Position numbers and translations under genes: made by a program | In this document: piece after piece, positions 26,075 to 34,682 of the stretch | Numbering within the stretch: position 1 is the stretch's first letter | Layout: every line of letters begins with the position of its first letter | Source of the DNA: Natronomonas salinimetallica | GTDB lineage: Archaea > Halobacteriota > Halobacteria > Halobacteriales > Haloarculaceae | Assembly (NCBI RefSeq): GCF_013839515.1 | Contig: NZ_JACDNQ010000008.1 | Span: 50,584 to 114,583 of the forward strand | Length of the DNA stretch: 64,000 nt | Direction: 5' to 3' | Notes under the pieces: model-generated | Database searches by the model: none | What the model saw: the letters and a program-made list of their open reading frames with translations, nothing else | Told to the model about the DNA's origin: nothing

Positions 26075-26812
26075 TCACGCCCGCTCGTACGGTCCGAGCC
26101 GAGTCCCGTCGAGGAGATACGCCTCCCCGTCGGCGAGCGCGTCCGGCAGAAACGGGGAGAGAAAGCCGTCCGCCTCGTTGACCGCGGTCCCGCCCGAGAG
26201 ATCGTTGAACGCCGGACAGACGACGAGTCGGTCGCCGACCGCGTCGTCCGTCCCGGGAAACCCCGAGGCGTCGAGTCGGCCGCGGAGCCAGACGCGCTCG
26301 GTTCGACGCCCGCCGACGGCGTCGCTCAGCCGTACGAGGGGGTGCTCGTGGGCGGTGCAGACGAGCGGCGCGGAGACGACCGACCCGGCCGGCCAGGTGT
26401 GGCCGTGAGAAAAGCCCACGTCGCCGATCCGGATCCCCTCGCCGCCGGTGATCTCGACGCCGTCGATCCCGCCGACGACCGGTTCGATTCCACCGTCGTG
26501 GTTGCCCTTCACGACGGTCGCTGGGGAGTCGGCCGTCACCGCGTCCAGTAGCTCTCGAATCTCTGCGCGCTCCTCGCGGCCGGGGTCGCCGATGCTGTCA
26601 CCGAGATCCCCGAGGAAGACGACTCGATCGACCGAAACGCCCCCGAGGATTCCGAGAAGCCGCTCTCGACGACGCTTTGCTCGGCTGTCGAGTTCGACAC
26701 CGTCGCGGCGGAGACCGACCTCGATGCCGGCGTGGTAGTCCGCGACCACGAGGGCCCGCTCGGTGCCGCAGTCGGCGATCGCGACGGGCTTTTCGGGGAC
26801 CGGCTCGAGCAT
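26075..26812 (-). CDS. rpe: RPA-associated phosphoesterase
   Basis: A 245-aa calcineurin-type metallophosphoesterase with all metal motifs: ADYHAG (DxH), FLGDLGD (GDxxD), KGNHD (GNHD), SHGHTW (GHxx) and CTAHEH. It is the last gene of an rpa1-rpap1-rpe operon; its ATG abuts the rpap1 stop. The operon was described in Haloferax volcanii, where Rpe is co-transcribed with RPA1; its substrate is not defined. Confidence 0.87.
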   Translation of the reverse strand: MLEPVPEKPVAIADCGTERALVVADYHAGIEVGLRRDGVELDSRAKRRRERLLGILGGVSVDRVVFLGDLGDSIGDPGREERAEIRELLDAVTADSPATVVKGNHDGGIEPVVGGIDGVEITGGEGIRIGDVGFSHGHTWPAGSVVSAPLVCTAHEHPLVRLSDAVGGRRTERVWLRGRLDASGFPGTDDAVGDRLVVCPAFNDLSGGTAVNEADGFLSPFLPDALADGEAYLLDGTRLGPYERA

Positions 26813-28363
26813 TCAGATCCGTTTCAGCGTGTCGTCGGAGGGCTCATAACACCGCCCGTTCATCAGCGCCTCCTGGATCGCGTCCTCGACGGCTTCGGGG
26901 TCAGCCCCGTACTCCTCGACGACCGCCGCGACGAGGTCGTCCCTGTCGGCACCGTCGCCGTCGTCCAGTTCCCCCATCAGCCCGATCACCACCTCATCGA
27001 GGTCGACTCCCGCTTCCGGGGTGGCGGTGTCCTCGGCGTCCGCCGTCCCGTCCGATCCGGTGGCGGTATCGGACTCGCTGGGGGCGTGGGCGGAGTCGGC
27101 GGCCGCACTTTCGGTCGGTTCTGCGGCCGTTCCCTCCGGTTCGATGTCCGCCGGTTCGATCTCGTCGGCGGTCGAAAACTCCGTCCCGAACTCGTCTTCG
27201 ACCTCCCGGCGCTCCGCCTCGTCGAGTTCGAACTCGCCGGGGTCGACCGCCTCCGTATCGTCCGGTACGTCCTCGCCGACCGGCTCCGGGTCGACGTCGG
27301 GGGCGTCGTCCGGTTCGGTATCGACCTCCGCGGTATCGGCATCCGCGGTATCGACCTCCGCGGTATCGGCATCCGCGGTTTCGGCGTCCGCGCTTTCGGC
27401 GCCCGCTTCCGGCGTGGATGTCGGTTCCGACGGCGCCTCCGCGGGTGGGTCCCCCGTGGCGTCGGACGAGGACGTCGGCTCGTCGGTCGCGTCGACGAGT
27501 GGCTCGTCTGCGGCATCGGCTGTCGGTTCCGAATCCGCCGCCTCGCCCGCAGGGCCGACGTCGGTGTCGCTTCCGGCCCCGTCCTCGTCTTCACCGACCC
27601 CCGCTGCGGCCGCCGCGCTCCCGGGCGTCGGTGCTCCGGCGAGATCCACCGTCGACAGCGTACTCGCGTTACCGCCGCCCTCGCCCGGCGCGAGTTCGAG
27701 CCCGCGGACTTCCTCGCGCTCGCCCGCTACGACCCGGACGGCATCGAGGGCGACGTCTCGGAGTTCGTCGAGATACTCGGGTGTCGTGCCGTAGTAATCG
27801 AGCGCGAGCGCGACGCCGTCGGCCAGCCGTTCGTCGACGCCCGCCTCGACGAGCGCCGCCCGGAGCTGGTCGCCGACGAGGCCCGATTCGGCGGCCGAGG
27901 CCATCACGCCGATCCGTTCGAGCGTGCGCTCTGCGGCCGTCACGACCCACCGATCGCGCGTCTCGGCGTCGACCTGGCTCACCGATTCGGGACGGACCGA
28001 ACTATAGATCCGGTCGCCGTCGTCGGGTTCGTAGGTCCGGGCCTTCCCCGAGAGCGCAAAGAAGCCCGGCGGGTCGGCGCGTTCGAGGACGGCCAAGGCG
28101 TCGGGCTGGTACTGGCCGGCGTACGTGACGAACGCCCCCGTCGGATCGACGAGCCGGCCGCGGACCATCTCTGGGTTGACGTCGGTCACCTCGGTGAGGA
28201 CGCCGACGGCGAACAGGCGGTTGACCCGCGCGCCGGTCGGCGTCACGACGTAGTTCGGGGCGCGCTCCTCGTCGCTCTCGCTGTAGGTCAGCTCCGCGTC
28301 GTCGAACTCGGCGGCGAAGAGGCGGTAGGCGACCTCCCGACGGCCGGGCTCCGAGTCGCTCAT
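26813..28363 (-). CDS. rpap1: RPA-associated protein RPAP1
   Basis: A 516-aa partner of RPA1. Residues 1-250 and the last 70 residues (DLDEVVIGLMGELDDGDGAD... GRCYEPSD) look folded, with an OB-type N-terminal domain (YVVTPTGARVNRLFAVGVLTE). Between about 250 and 440 is an extremely acidic low-complexity stretch built of A/D/T repeats, including a 30-bp in-frame tandem repeat (27321-27380). The ATG overlaps the rpa1 stop by 4 bp. It probably forms a complex with RPA1 on single-stranded DNA. Confidence 0.83.
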   Translation of the reverse strand: MSDSEPGRREVAYRLFAAEFDDAELTYSESDEERAPNYVVTPTGARVNRLFAVGVLTEVTDVNPEMVRGRLVDPTGAFVTYAGQYQPDALAVLERADPPGFFALSGKARTYEPDDGDRIYSSVRPESVSQVDAETRDRWVVTAAERTLERIGVMASAAESGLVGDQLRAALVEAGVDERLADGVALALDYYGTTPEYLDELRDVALDAVRVVAGEREEVRGLELAPGEGGGNASTLSTVDLAGAPTPGSAAAAAGVGEDEDGAGSDTDVGPAGEAADSEPTADAADEPLVDATDEPTSSSDATGDPPAEAPSEPTSTPEAGAESADAETADADTAEVDTADADTAEVDTEPDDAPDVDPEPVGEDVPDDTEAVDPGEFELDEAERREVEDEFGTEFSTADEIEPADIEPEGTAAEPTESAAADSAHAPSESDTATGSDGTADAEDTATPEAGVDLDEVVIGLMGELDDGDGADRDDLVAAVVEEYGADPEAVEDAIQEALMNGRCYEPSDDTLKRI

Positions 28364-29634
28364 GCGTCCACCTCCGCGAGGAACGCCGCCGCACGCGCCT
28401 CGGGGTCCTCGCTTCGCTCCTCGAACTCGGCGGCGTTGAGGTTCGCGCCGTACTCGTCGACCGACAGCGCGCCGCGAACGCGGTACTCACGGCCCGCTAG
28501 TTCCTCGGCGATCCGTTCTGCGACCACGTCCCGATCCATCGCATCGCGGGCGTGATCGAGGGCGTCGTCGAGGGGTCCCCCGTAGATCTCCGCGGTCAGT
28601 TCGCGATCGAGGATGACGGTGACGGTATCGGTGCCGTCGTCGAGGATCGCTTTTACCCGGAGGTCGTCCTCGGGGCTGACCTGTCCGTGGGTGCGACACT
28701 GGTCGTTCTGGACGACTCGACCGCACTCGGGACAGCGCTGGATGAGCCCCGAGCCGTCCCGGACCTCGATGACACTCCCCCTCAACAGGACGTCGTAGAC
28801 GCCACCCGAATCGACGGCCTCTCGGACCGACATCTCGGTCGCCGAGTCGCTGACGTCGACCGCCGCGGCCGGTTCGACCGTCGAGAACGCCGTGACGTTC
28901 ACCGAGGGGACGCCACGGAACTCGTCGACGTAGACGTCCTCGAGGCGCACGGACGCGCCCTCCGATATCTCGGCGTGTGGATCCCAGTCGGTGAACGGCA
29001 GCCGTGTCGTCTCGTCGCCGAACTCCCCGCTCAGGATCTCGGTCTCGCCGTCACGGCCGTCGATCGTCCGGCGCTCGACGTCGAGAACCCGGACCTCGAT
29101 CGTCCGGCCGCGGTCGCCCGGTTCGAGGTCGATGAGGTCGCGCTCTCCTCCGACCTCGTAGGGGACCGAGAGTGGATCCTCCTCGAGCGTCACCGTCGTC
29201 GACCCGCCGAGGTTCAACTCCGGTTCGCCATCCCACTCTCTGACCCCGGCGTTGCCCGCGGTGATCGTATCGCCGGGCGACAGCGAAAAGTCGTTCCAGG
29301 CCGTGTAGGATATCCGCCCGGTCTCGTCGGCGAGTTCGCCCTCGAAAATCGTCTGCTCGTCGCCCTCGTATCGGATCGAGCGCTTGCCGACGGTCAACAC
29401 CCGTGCGGAGACGGTCACGTTGCCCGAATCCGTGGTGATGTCGACGATGTCCGTCTCCGAGGGTGCGCCACCCGTTCCCTCCGCCCCCGAGTCGCCGTAC
29501 TTACGCCGAAGGCTCTGTTTGGCTTCGTCCAGCGGCACCGAGTAGGAGACGAGTTTTTCGAGATCCGCTTTGACCTCCGTTTTGTCTACGCCGAGAGTGG
29601 AGGCGAGCTCCTCGGCCGCGTCGTCGAGACTCAT
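28360..29634 (-). CDS. rpa1: Replication protein A, RPA1-type single-stranded DNA-binding protein
   Basis: A 424-aa protein with several OB folds (about 65-165, 175-275 and a C-terminal one) and a zinc knuckle CPECGRVVQ...CRTHGQ near residues 295-312, as in haloarchaeal RPA. It coats ssDNA during replication and repair. The N-terminal 50 residues (AAEELASTLGVDKTEVKADLE) form the short helical domain of the family. First gene of rpa1-rpap1-rpe. Confidence 0.9.
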   Translation of the reverse strand: MSLDDAAEELASTLGVDKTEVKADLEKLVSYSVPLDEAKQSLRRKYGDSGAEGTGGAPSETDIVDITTDSGNVTVSARVLTVGKRSIRYEGDEQTIFEGELADETGRISYTAWNDFSLSPGDTITAGNAGVREWDGEPELNLGGSTTVTLEEDPLSVPYEVGGERDLIDLEPGDRGRTIEVRVLDVERRTIDGRDGETEILSGEFGDETTRLPFTDWDPHAEISEGASVRLEDVYVDEFRGVPSVNVTAFSTVEPAAAVDVSDSATEMSVREAVDSGGVYDVLLRGSVIEVRDGSGLIQRCPECGRVVQNDQCRTHGQVSPEDDLRVKAILDDGTDTVTVILDRELTAEIYGGPLDDALDHARDAMDRDVVAERIAEELAGREYRVRGALSVDEYGANLNAAEFEERSEDPEARAAAFLAEVDA

Positions 29635-29710
29635 ACAGAGTCGGTTCGACTGCCCGTGGCAAAAGCGTTCGTGACGAGCGGTAACTGCCCATGGATCGGG
29701 GGACCGCTCG

Positions 29711-30085
29711 TCAGTTCCCGAGCTGTTCGGCCAGGTGAACGGTGATCGGCGCGTCGGCGTCCTCGACGAAGCGGGCGCGTTCGGCCCCCGACTCGGCGTC
29801 CTCGACGATCACGGTCGGGATCAGCCCGATTTCGTACTCCTCGACGCCGGGGCCGACCTTCGAGCCGTCGTCGGCTTTCTCGACGGGATAGTGTTCGATC
29901 GCCTCGACACCCGCCGCCTCCATCGCCGCGCCGAAATCGGGGAGCTGTGAACGACAGTCCGTACACCAATCGCCGCCCCAGACCTTCACGACGACGTCGT
30001 CCGCGACGGCTTCGAAGGCATCGATCGCCTCCTCACAGGAGTCCGCATCCCACACCGGGTTCGGGCGCATCGTTTCGAGTTCCAT
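29711..30085 (-). CDS. Thioredoxin-like protein, 124 aa
   Basis: Thioredoxin fold with active-site VWGGDWCTDCRSQLPDF (WCxxC) and the cis-proline LIPTVIVED. The extra TD between the cysteines and the shorter helices differ from canonical Trx (GP). The start at 30085 is supported by CTTAAG at 30110-30115 (complement) at about -27. Probable thiol-disulfide reductase; partner unknown. Confidence 0.82.
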   Translation of the reverse strand: MELETMRPNPVWDADSCEEAIDAFEAVADDVVVKVWGGDWCTDCRSQLPDFGAAMEAAGVEAIEHYPVEKADDGSKVGPGVEEYEIGLIPTVIVEDAESGAERARFVEDADAPITVHLAEQLGN

Positions 30086-30291
30086 ACCGTGGATATTCGT
30101 CGCGCACCTCTTAAGCGGCGCGCCTCCAGACCACCGCGTTCGGAGGGGCATCCACCGCCGAACCGGCCGGTACCGACGCCGAGGGAGACACCGGTCGGCC
30201 GAAGCGACCCGGCGGAAGTGACCCTGCCGAAGCGCCCCGGCCGAAGCGACCTGGTCGGGCACTCGCCAGTACCGTGTGATACCCGTCCGTC

Positions 30292-30453
30292 TCACCCGTC
30301 CGTGACGAGAAACGTCCGGCCGCCCCGCCGCTCGAAGTGAACCCCGTCGGCCGCCGCGGCATATCCCTCGACCTGCGTGATCGGCAGGCCGCTGATATCG
30401 AGGACGCGAGCGCCGGCGAGACCGTCGGTCTGTGGGTCGGGATGTGCGGACAT
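30292..30453 (-). CDS. Small conserved-looking protein of unknown function, 53 aa
   Basis: A 53-aa frame (SAHPDPQTDGLAGARVLDIS... VHFERRGGRTFLVTDG). ATTTACTAG (complement of about 30473-30482) lies at -27 from the ATG, a good leaderless promoter, which supports it as a real gene despite its size. It has no recognised domain. Confidence 0.5.
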   Translation of the reverse strand: MSAHPDPQTDGLAGARVLDISGLPITQVEGYAAAADGVHFERRGGRTFLVTDG

Positions 30454-30491
30454 ACACGTCACTACACACGGGCCTAGTAAATCGGTCAGCC

Positions 30492-30686
30492 ATGCGCGGA
30501 GTGAAAGTGAAAGTGAACGTGGACGTGGACGTGGACATGAAAGTGGACGCGGATGTGGACGTGGATGTGGACGTGGACGTGGACGTGAAAGTGGACGTGG
30601 ACGTGAAAGTGGACGTGGACGTGGACGTGGAAATGAACTCGAACGTGGACGTGAGAGTGAAGCCGACCGCGGCCGGGGATCTATAG
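30492..30686 (+). repeat. GTGGAC microsatellite with a Val-Asp/Lys reading frame
   Basis: About 150 bp of the hexamer GTGGAC, with GTGAAA variants, lies between the ends of cheD and the 53-aa gene. On the + strand a 64-codon frame runs ATG-CGC-GGA then alternates Val with Asp, Lys or Asn (VDVDVD...). The reverse frame would give Ser/Thr/Phe repeats. There is no clear promoter for the + frame, so I treat it as a repeat first; a strange peptide gene is a second possibility. Confidence 0.8.
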
Positions 30687-31349
30687 CATCGTGTCGACGC
30701 CGTCGGTCCGCTCGACGGTGACAGCGCCCGTTGCGGCGTCGACACGCATCGTCCGCCCGCACCCGCCGCCGACCTCCTCGCCCACGAGGTCGACGCCGTA
30801 CTCGTCGAAGACCTCGCGGGCGGCCGCGATGTTTCGATCGCCGATCGACGCCCCGTCGTCGTCGCCGAAATCGACGACTGCAGCGCCGCCGGTCACCTTC
30901 GCCCGCAACGCCGACTCGCGTGCGCCCGCCTCACAGAGCGCGTCGACGACGGCGTCGATCCCCGAATCGACGAACCGGGCCGGCGGGCGGTCGTCGTCAC
31001 CGTTCCGGCTCGGGAGCATCGGGTGGAGGAGGGAACTAAGCCCCGCGTCGGGGTCGTACACCGCGATCCCGAGACACGACCCGAGCCCGCTCGTCGTGAG
31101 GGTTCCCGCCGAGGCGACGGCGAACTCGGCGATCGAGACCTTGATGCGCTTCCCGGAGCCATTCGCGTTCTCGCTCCCGTCCCTGTTCTGACCGCGACCC
31201 CTGATCCGGTCTCCGTCCCTCCCTCGGCTCCCATCACCTCCTCGGCTCTCCCGCCCACTCCGGCCGCCGCTTTCGCCCCGGTTTCCGCCCGTCCGTCGGC
31301 TTTCGCTCCCCCCTCCGTCGTCCCCCTCGCTTCCGGGGAGCCGCGCCAC
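30681..31349 (-). CDS. cheD: Chemoreceptor glutamine deamidase CheD with RG-rich N-terminal extension
   Basis: The C-terminal 150 residues are CheD: TTSGLGSCLGIAVYD (catalytic Cys), the catalytic-type His in LLHPMLPSRNG, AKVTGGAAVVDFG and GDRNIAAAREVF. CheD deamidates receptor glutamines and regulates CheC. Residues 5-68 are a disordered Gly/Arg/Ser/Asp stretch (RGRDGDRIRGRGQNRDG) absent from most CheD. No ATG, GTG or TTG lies between the GTG at 31349 and the core, so the extension seems to be translated. The GTG begins 4 bp after the cheC stop. Confidence 0.85.
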   Translation of the reverse strand: MARLPGSEGDDGGGSESRRTGGNRGESGGRSGRESRGGDGSRGRDGDRIRGRGQNRDGSENANGSGKRIKVSIAEFAVASAGTLTTSGLGSCLGIAVYDPDAGLSSLLHPMLPSRNGDDDRPPARFVDSGIDAVVDALCEAGARESALRAKVTGGAAVVDFGDDDGASIGDRNIAAAREVFDEYGVDLVGEEVGGGCGRTMRVDAATGAVTVERTDGVDTML

Positions 31350-31352
31350 AGC

Positions 31353-32549
31353 TCAAAACACCTCGTCGGGGTCGACGCGGGTCTGGTCGGCCCGTTCGAC
31401 GAGAAGCTCCTCCAGCACCTCCCGGAGTTCGGCACCATCGGGCAGCGCGAACAGTTCACATCGGAAGACGCCGTCGGTGTCGGTCTGGATCGTCGAATCG
31501 AGCAAGAACGCGTGCTCCTGTGTTTGGGCCATCCGGCCGACGATCGGGCTCATGATCGAGGTCCCCATATCCGAGACGAACGTCGGCGGCGAGTGGTCGA
31601 TCGACGATTCGAGGACGTTCGCCCAGCCGTCGATGAAGCCGCTCGTCATGATGTTCCCGAGTTCTTTCATCGCGCTCTGTTCCATTTCGCCCCACTCGCC
31701 GTCGGTCTCCATCGGTACGAGGGCGTCGACGACCGCCTCCGCGGAGGGGCGATCGAAGAGGATGGCGAGATACCCGCTCGGCTTGCCCGTATACTCCATG
31801 ACCGTCCCGACGTAGCGCCGATCGCCCACCGTGGCGGGCACCGCATCGATCGGCACGAAGCGCATCCGGTTGACCTCGACGTCGGTCTCCAGTCCCGTCA
31901 TCGTCGTGACGTTCTCGGCGGCGCGCTCGGCACCGGATTTCGTCATCTCGTTGAAGACTTCGAGCTTCTCGAAGGGGATCGCGTCGTCGGTCGCGGGATC
32001 CAACGCCTCGACCAACGACTCCCGCTCGGGGACGAGCAGGATGTGGAAATCCAGCGATCCGGAGGCGGATTCGACCCGGCTCCGGAAGACGAACACCTGC
32101 CCGTCGGCACCGGTCGTCTCGGCCGGCAGTACGTCGGTGCCCGAGCCCTCGACGTACGTCGGTGGCGAGATGTCGATGACCGCGTCGAGGTGGTCCGCCC
32201 AGCCGTCGATGAAGCCGCTCGTCAGGATGTTGCCGACCTCCTCGATCGAGCTTCGGCGCATCCCCTCGTCGGCCCCCGGTGCCAGCACGTCGGCGACGGT
32301 TTCGCGCGCCGCCGAATCGAACGTGAGCACCGTCTCGCCGTCGAGGGCCCCGTCCAGGCCGATCCGGACGCCCGAGAACTCCCCGCCGAGGTACTCGTAT
32401 TCGAGCTCCGACGGCGCCACGAGCGAGATGTTCGTCACCTCGACGTGCGTCTCGATCCCCGTCAACGCCGACAGCGCCGTCGCCGCCGACTGTGCGCCCT
32501 CGCGGGCGAGACGGTTGTAGGTCTCCAGCGAATCGATGTCGATCTGCAT
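31353..32549 (-). CDS. cheC: CheC-family CheY-P phosphatase with two CheC domains
   Basis: A 398-aa protein made of two tandem CheC repeats (about 1-190 and 195-398). Each contains the phosphatase-type ExxN helix: SSIEEVGNILTSGFIDGWAD in the first and SAMKELGNIMTSGFIDGWAN in the second, plus a partial duplicate sheet. It should dephosphorylate CheY-P and interact with CheD. It lies one base after the cheY gene and upstream of cheD in one transcript. Confidence 0.9.
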   Translation of the reverse strand: MQIDIDSLETYNRLAREGAQSAATALSALTGIETHVEVTNISLVAPSELEYEYLGGEFSGVRIGLDGALDGETVLTFDSAARETVADVLAPGADEGMRRSSIEEVGNILTSGFIDGWADHLDAVIDISPPTYVEGSGTDVLPAETTGADGQVFVFRSRVESASGSLDFHILLVPERESLVEALDPATDDAIPFEKLEVFNEMTKSGAERAAENVTTMTGLETDVEVNRMRFVPIDAVPATVGDRRYVGTVMEYTGKPSGYLAILFDRPSAEAVVDALVPMETDGEWGEMEQSAMKELGNIMTSGFIDGWANVLESSIDHSPPTFVSDMGTSIMSPIVGRMAQTQEHAFLLDSTIQTDTDGVFRCELFALPDGAELREVLEELLVERADQTRVDPDEVF

Positions 32550-32550
32550 C

Positions 32551-32907
32551 CTACCCGGCCACCACGTTCTCGATCTCCTCTAGGACGCTCGGCTTCTGGA
32601 AGGGCTTCGTGATGTACCCCTGTGCACCGGCCTGGATCGCGCTCTTCATCTTCTGTTCTTGGCCGACGCTGGTGCACATGATCACTTTCGCGCCGGGATC
32701 CGATTCGGTGATCTCGTCGGTCGCCTCGATGCCGTCCCGGATCGGCATCACGATGTCCATCATGACGAGATCGGGGTCGTTCTCGTTGTACAACTCGATG
32801 GCCTCGACGCCGTTTTCGGCCTCCCCGGCGATGGTGTACTCCTCCTCTAAGATCTCCCGCAGGAGGCTTCGCATGAATTCGGAGTCGTCCGCGATCAGGA
32901 CCTTCAT
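32551..32907 (-). CDS. cheY: Chemotaxis response regulator CheY
   Basis: A 118-aa single receiver domain: acidic pocket DDS (7-9), phosphoacceptor Asp at residue 51 in DLVMMDIVMP, switch Thr in MCTSVGQE and Lys in YITKPFQKP. It controls archaellum rotation through adaptor proteins. The ATG at 32907 gives a normal receiver; the longer frame from 32940 adds an unconserved leader. It precedes cheC by 1 bp. Confidence 0.95.
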   Translation of the reverse strand: MKVLIADDSEFMRSLLREILEEEYTIAGEAENGVEAIELYNENDPDLVMMDIVMPIRDGIEATDEITESDPGAKVIMCTSVGQEQKMKSAIQAGAQGYITKPFQKPSVLEEIENVVAG

Positions 32908-33003
32908 CTCTTCGAAGCGTTCGACCACCGAGTACGTCAAGCCGTGTTCGGGTTCAGCGCTCGAAACGGATCGGAAACGATCGGCGTTCGTCCGTCCTCG
33001 GCC

Positions 33004-33651
33004 CTACGTTCCGTCCGCTTCCTCGCGGATCGCGGCGACCAGCTCCGCGATCGAGTCGGTCCGATCGAGGTCGTGGGCGGCCAGAAGCTTCGCGAGGTTC
33101 GGCGTCTCGTCGGTCTCGAAGGTCGACTCCCGGAGCAGGATGTCGACGACCTCATCCGGCGGCGTCCCGTCGGTGACGTGGCCCGCGTACCACCGGAGGA
33201 GGTCCTCGAACGTCGCTATCACGTCGTCCGAGACCGTCCGGTGACGGGCGGTGTCGCCCTCGAACTCCGCGACGACATCGAGGCCGTAGCGGGCGTTCGA
33301 CCGCGAGAGCTCCTCGGCGAGCAGCGTCCGGGCCGTCTCGGGGCTTGCGGGTCGGTCGGCCGAGGACCGTCGGTCGGCCGGGGACTGTCGAGTTCTCGCG
33401 GACCGATCGGCGCGATTCGGCGCGTCGGGGTCGCCTCCACTACCGGATCCGGATGCGGCGTCGGGGACGTTCGGCGGCCCGGATCCCGCCGAGACGACGT
33501 AGCGCCCCGAGTCGTCTAACTCCTCGACGTACTCGCTCTCGGAGACGTCGAGTTCCTCCGGTGAGAGTACTTTCCCCTCCTCGGCGTCGCCGCCGGTCGG
33601 CGGGGCGGGATCGATGCGAGCGTCGTCGTCGGAGTCGGGATCGTCGGGCAT
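33004..33651 (-). CDS. DUF7500-like acidic protein, 215 aa, in the archaellum/chemotaxis operon
   Basis: Two conserved-looking blocks (KVLSPEELDVSESEYVEELDDSGRYVVS trimmed to its start here, and ARTLLAEELSRSNARYGLDV through VVDILLRES) are joined by an acidic disordered linker, the layout I know for haloarchaeal DUF7500. It sits between arlG and cheY on the same strand, seven bases after arlG, so a role in archaellum function or regulation is plausible but unproven. Confidence 0.62.
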   Translation of the reverse strand: MPDDPDSDDDARIDPAPPTGGDAEEGKVLSPEELDVSESEYVEELDDSGRYVVSAGSGPPNVPDAASGSGSGGDPDAPNRADRSARTRQSPADRRSSADRPASPETARTLLAEELSRSNARYGLDVVAEFEGDTARHRTVSDDVIATFEDLLRWYAGHVTDGTPPDEVVDILLRESTFETDETPNLAKLLAAHDLDRTDSIAELVAAIREEADGT

Positions 33652-33658
33652 GGGTGAT

Positions 33659-34120
33659 TTATACCGTGAATCTGATGCTGTCCTCGTTCTCGCGGACGGA
33701 GACGGTGACGCGGGTATCGCCGGCGGGGTCCGGTTCCGGTGAATCGACCGTCACCTCGACCACCGTCCCCGGCGGCCAGCGGTCCGTCGTGCCATCGTCA
33801 ACACGTACCACGGTGTCGGGGCTATTAAATGACCCTTCGATTAGTACGTCGATAGCGCTGGCGTTGGCGCGTAACTCCGTCCCGCCGGTGTTCTTGACGT
33901 AGAGGGTGAGTGCCCCCGTACCGGTATAGATGGAGTCGGGACTCCCGGTGTCGCTTACGATCCGGATGTCGGTGTCGATCCGCTCCTCGGCGGCCTCGCT
34001 TTGATCCGAGATCGACGTGCTGACGCGGTCGACCTGCGTGACGAGCGTGCCCGCGACGCCCGCCGCCACGACGATACTGGCGATAAAGATCACGAGATGG
34101 GAGGCCGAGACGCCACTCAT
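33659..34120 (-). CDS. arlG: Archaellum stator-type protein ArlG (FlaG), second copy
   Basis: A 153-aa protein with a single N-terminal helix (MSGVSASHLVIFIASIVVAAG) and a beta-sandwich domain, like ArlG/FlaG, which with ArlF links the archaellum motor to the S-layer. The N-terminal 30 residues are nearly identical to those of the adjacent arlG copy, but the beta domain has diverged strongly. It ends the arlF-arlG-arlG set; the next gene is DUF7500-like. Confidence 0.85.
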   Translation of the reverse strand: MSGVSASHLVIFIASIVVAAGVAGTLVTQVDRVSTSISDQSEAAEERIDTDIRIVSDTGSPDSIYTGTGALTLYVKNTGGTELRANASAIDVLIEGSFNSPDTVVRVDDGTTDRWPPGTVVEVTVDSPEPDPAGDTRVTVSVRENEDSIRFTV

Positions 34121-34199
34121 CGCCGGACACCTCCGGGCGTGATTGTGGCTTCGAGGGGCGCTTCGGTCGTAATGTGGGTGTTTCGGGTCATGGCTCTGT

Positions 34200-34682
34200 T
34201 CAGGTTTCGGCCGCGAATTCGAGAGAGCGTTCGGTTCCTTTCGCCGAGATCGTGAGACGGTTACCGCTACCTGAGAGTGTATCGGTCCTTTCGATAATAA
34301 TCTGCAGCACTTCGCCCTCTGCCCAGACGCCGTCGTCGGCGTCGTTTTCCGAACCGATCGTCAAATCGCTACTGACGACGTACTGTCCGTTCACCAATAC
34401 GTCGATATCGTCCGTCTCGCTCGATAACGCCGCTGAGCCGGTGTTTCTGACGTAAAACGTGATCTGTGCTGTCGGCGTTCCGGGTTCAGTATAGAACTTC
34501 GACCCCCCGCCGTCGTTCAGAATCTCGAAGTCGGCGTCAATCGATTCGGTGATCGCGTCGCCTTTCGTCTCCGCCGAGTTCGAGATGTCCCCGACGGTCG
34601 CGACGAGCGTCCCGGCCACCCCGGCGGCGACGAGGATCGAGGCGATGAAGATCACCAGCGTGGAGGCCGAGACGCCGCTCAT
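34200..34682 (-). CDS. arlG: Archaellum stator-type protein ArlG (FlaG), first copy
   Basis: A 160-aa ArlG with the same signature helix (SGVSASTLVIFIASILVAAG) and a C-terminal beta sandwich. The ATG overlaps the arlF stop by 4 bp (34679-34682), so the pair is coupled. Lower GC and a lysine/serine-rich C-terminal end than neighbours suggest that the two arlG copies arose by duplication or transfer. Confidence 0.88.
   Translation of the reverse strand: MSGVSASTLVIFIASILVAAGVAGTLVATVGDISNSAETKGDAITESIDADFEILNDGGGSKFYTEPGTPTAQITFYVRNTGSAALSSETDDIDVLVNGQYVVSSDLTIGSENDADDGVWAEGEVLQIIIERTDTLSGSGNRLTISAKGTERSLEFAAET

Noticed and set aside
26677-28128. 483-codon + strand frame over rpap1 and rpe
   Set aside because: Arg/Pro repeats antisense to the acidic linker of RPAP1; a composition artefact.
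30432-30686. 84-codon version of the Val-Asp frame as a confident gene
   Set aside because: No promoter at leaderless distance, and overlap with the promoter of the 53-aa gene; kept as a repeat with possible coding rather than as a gene.
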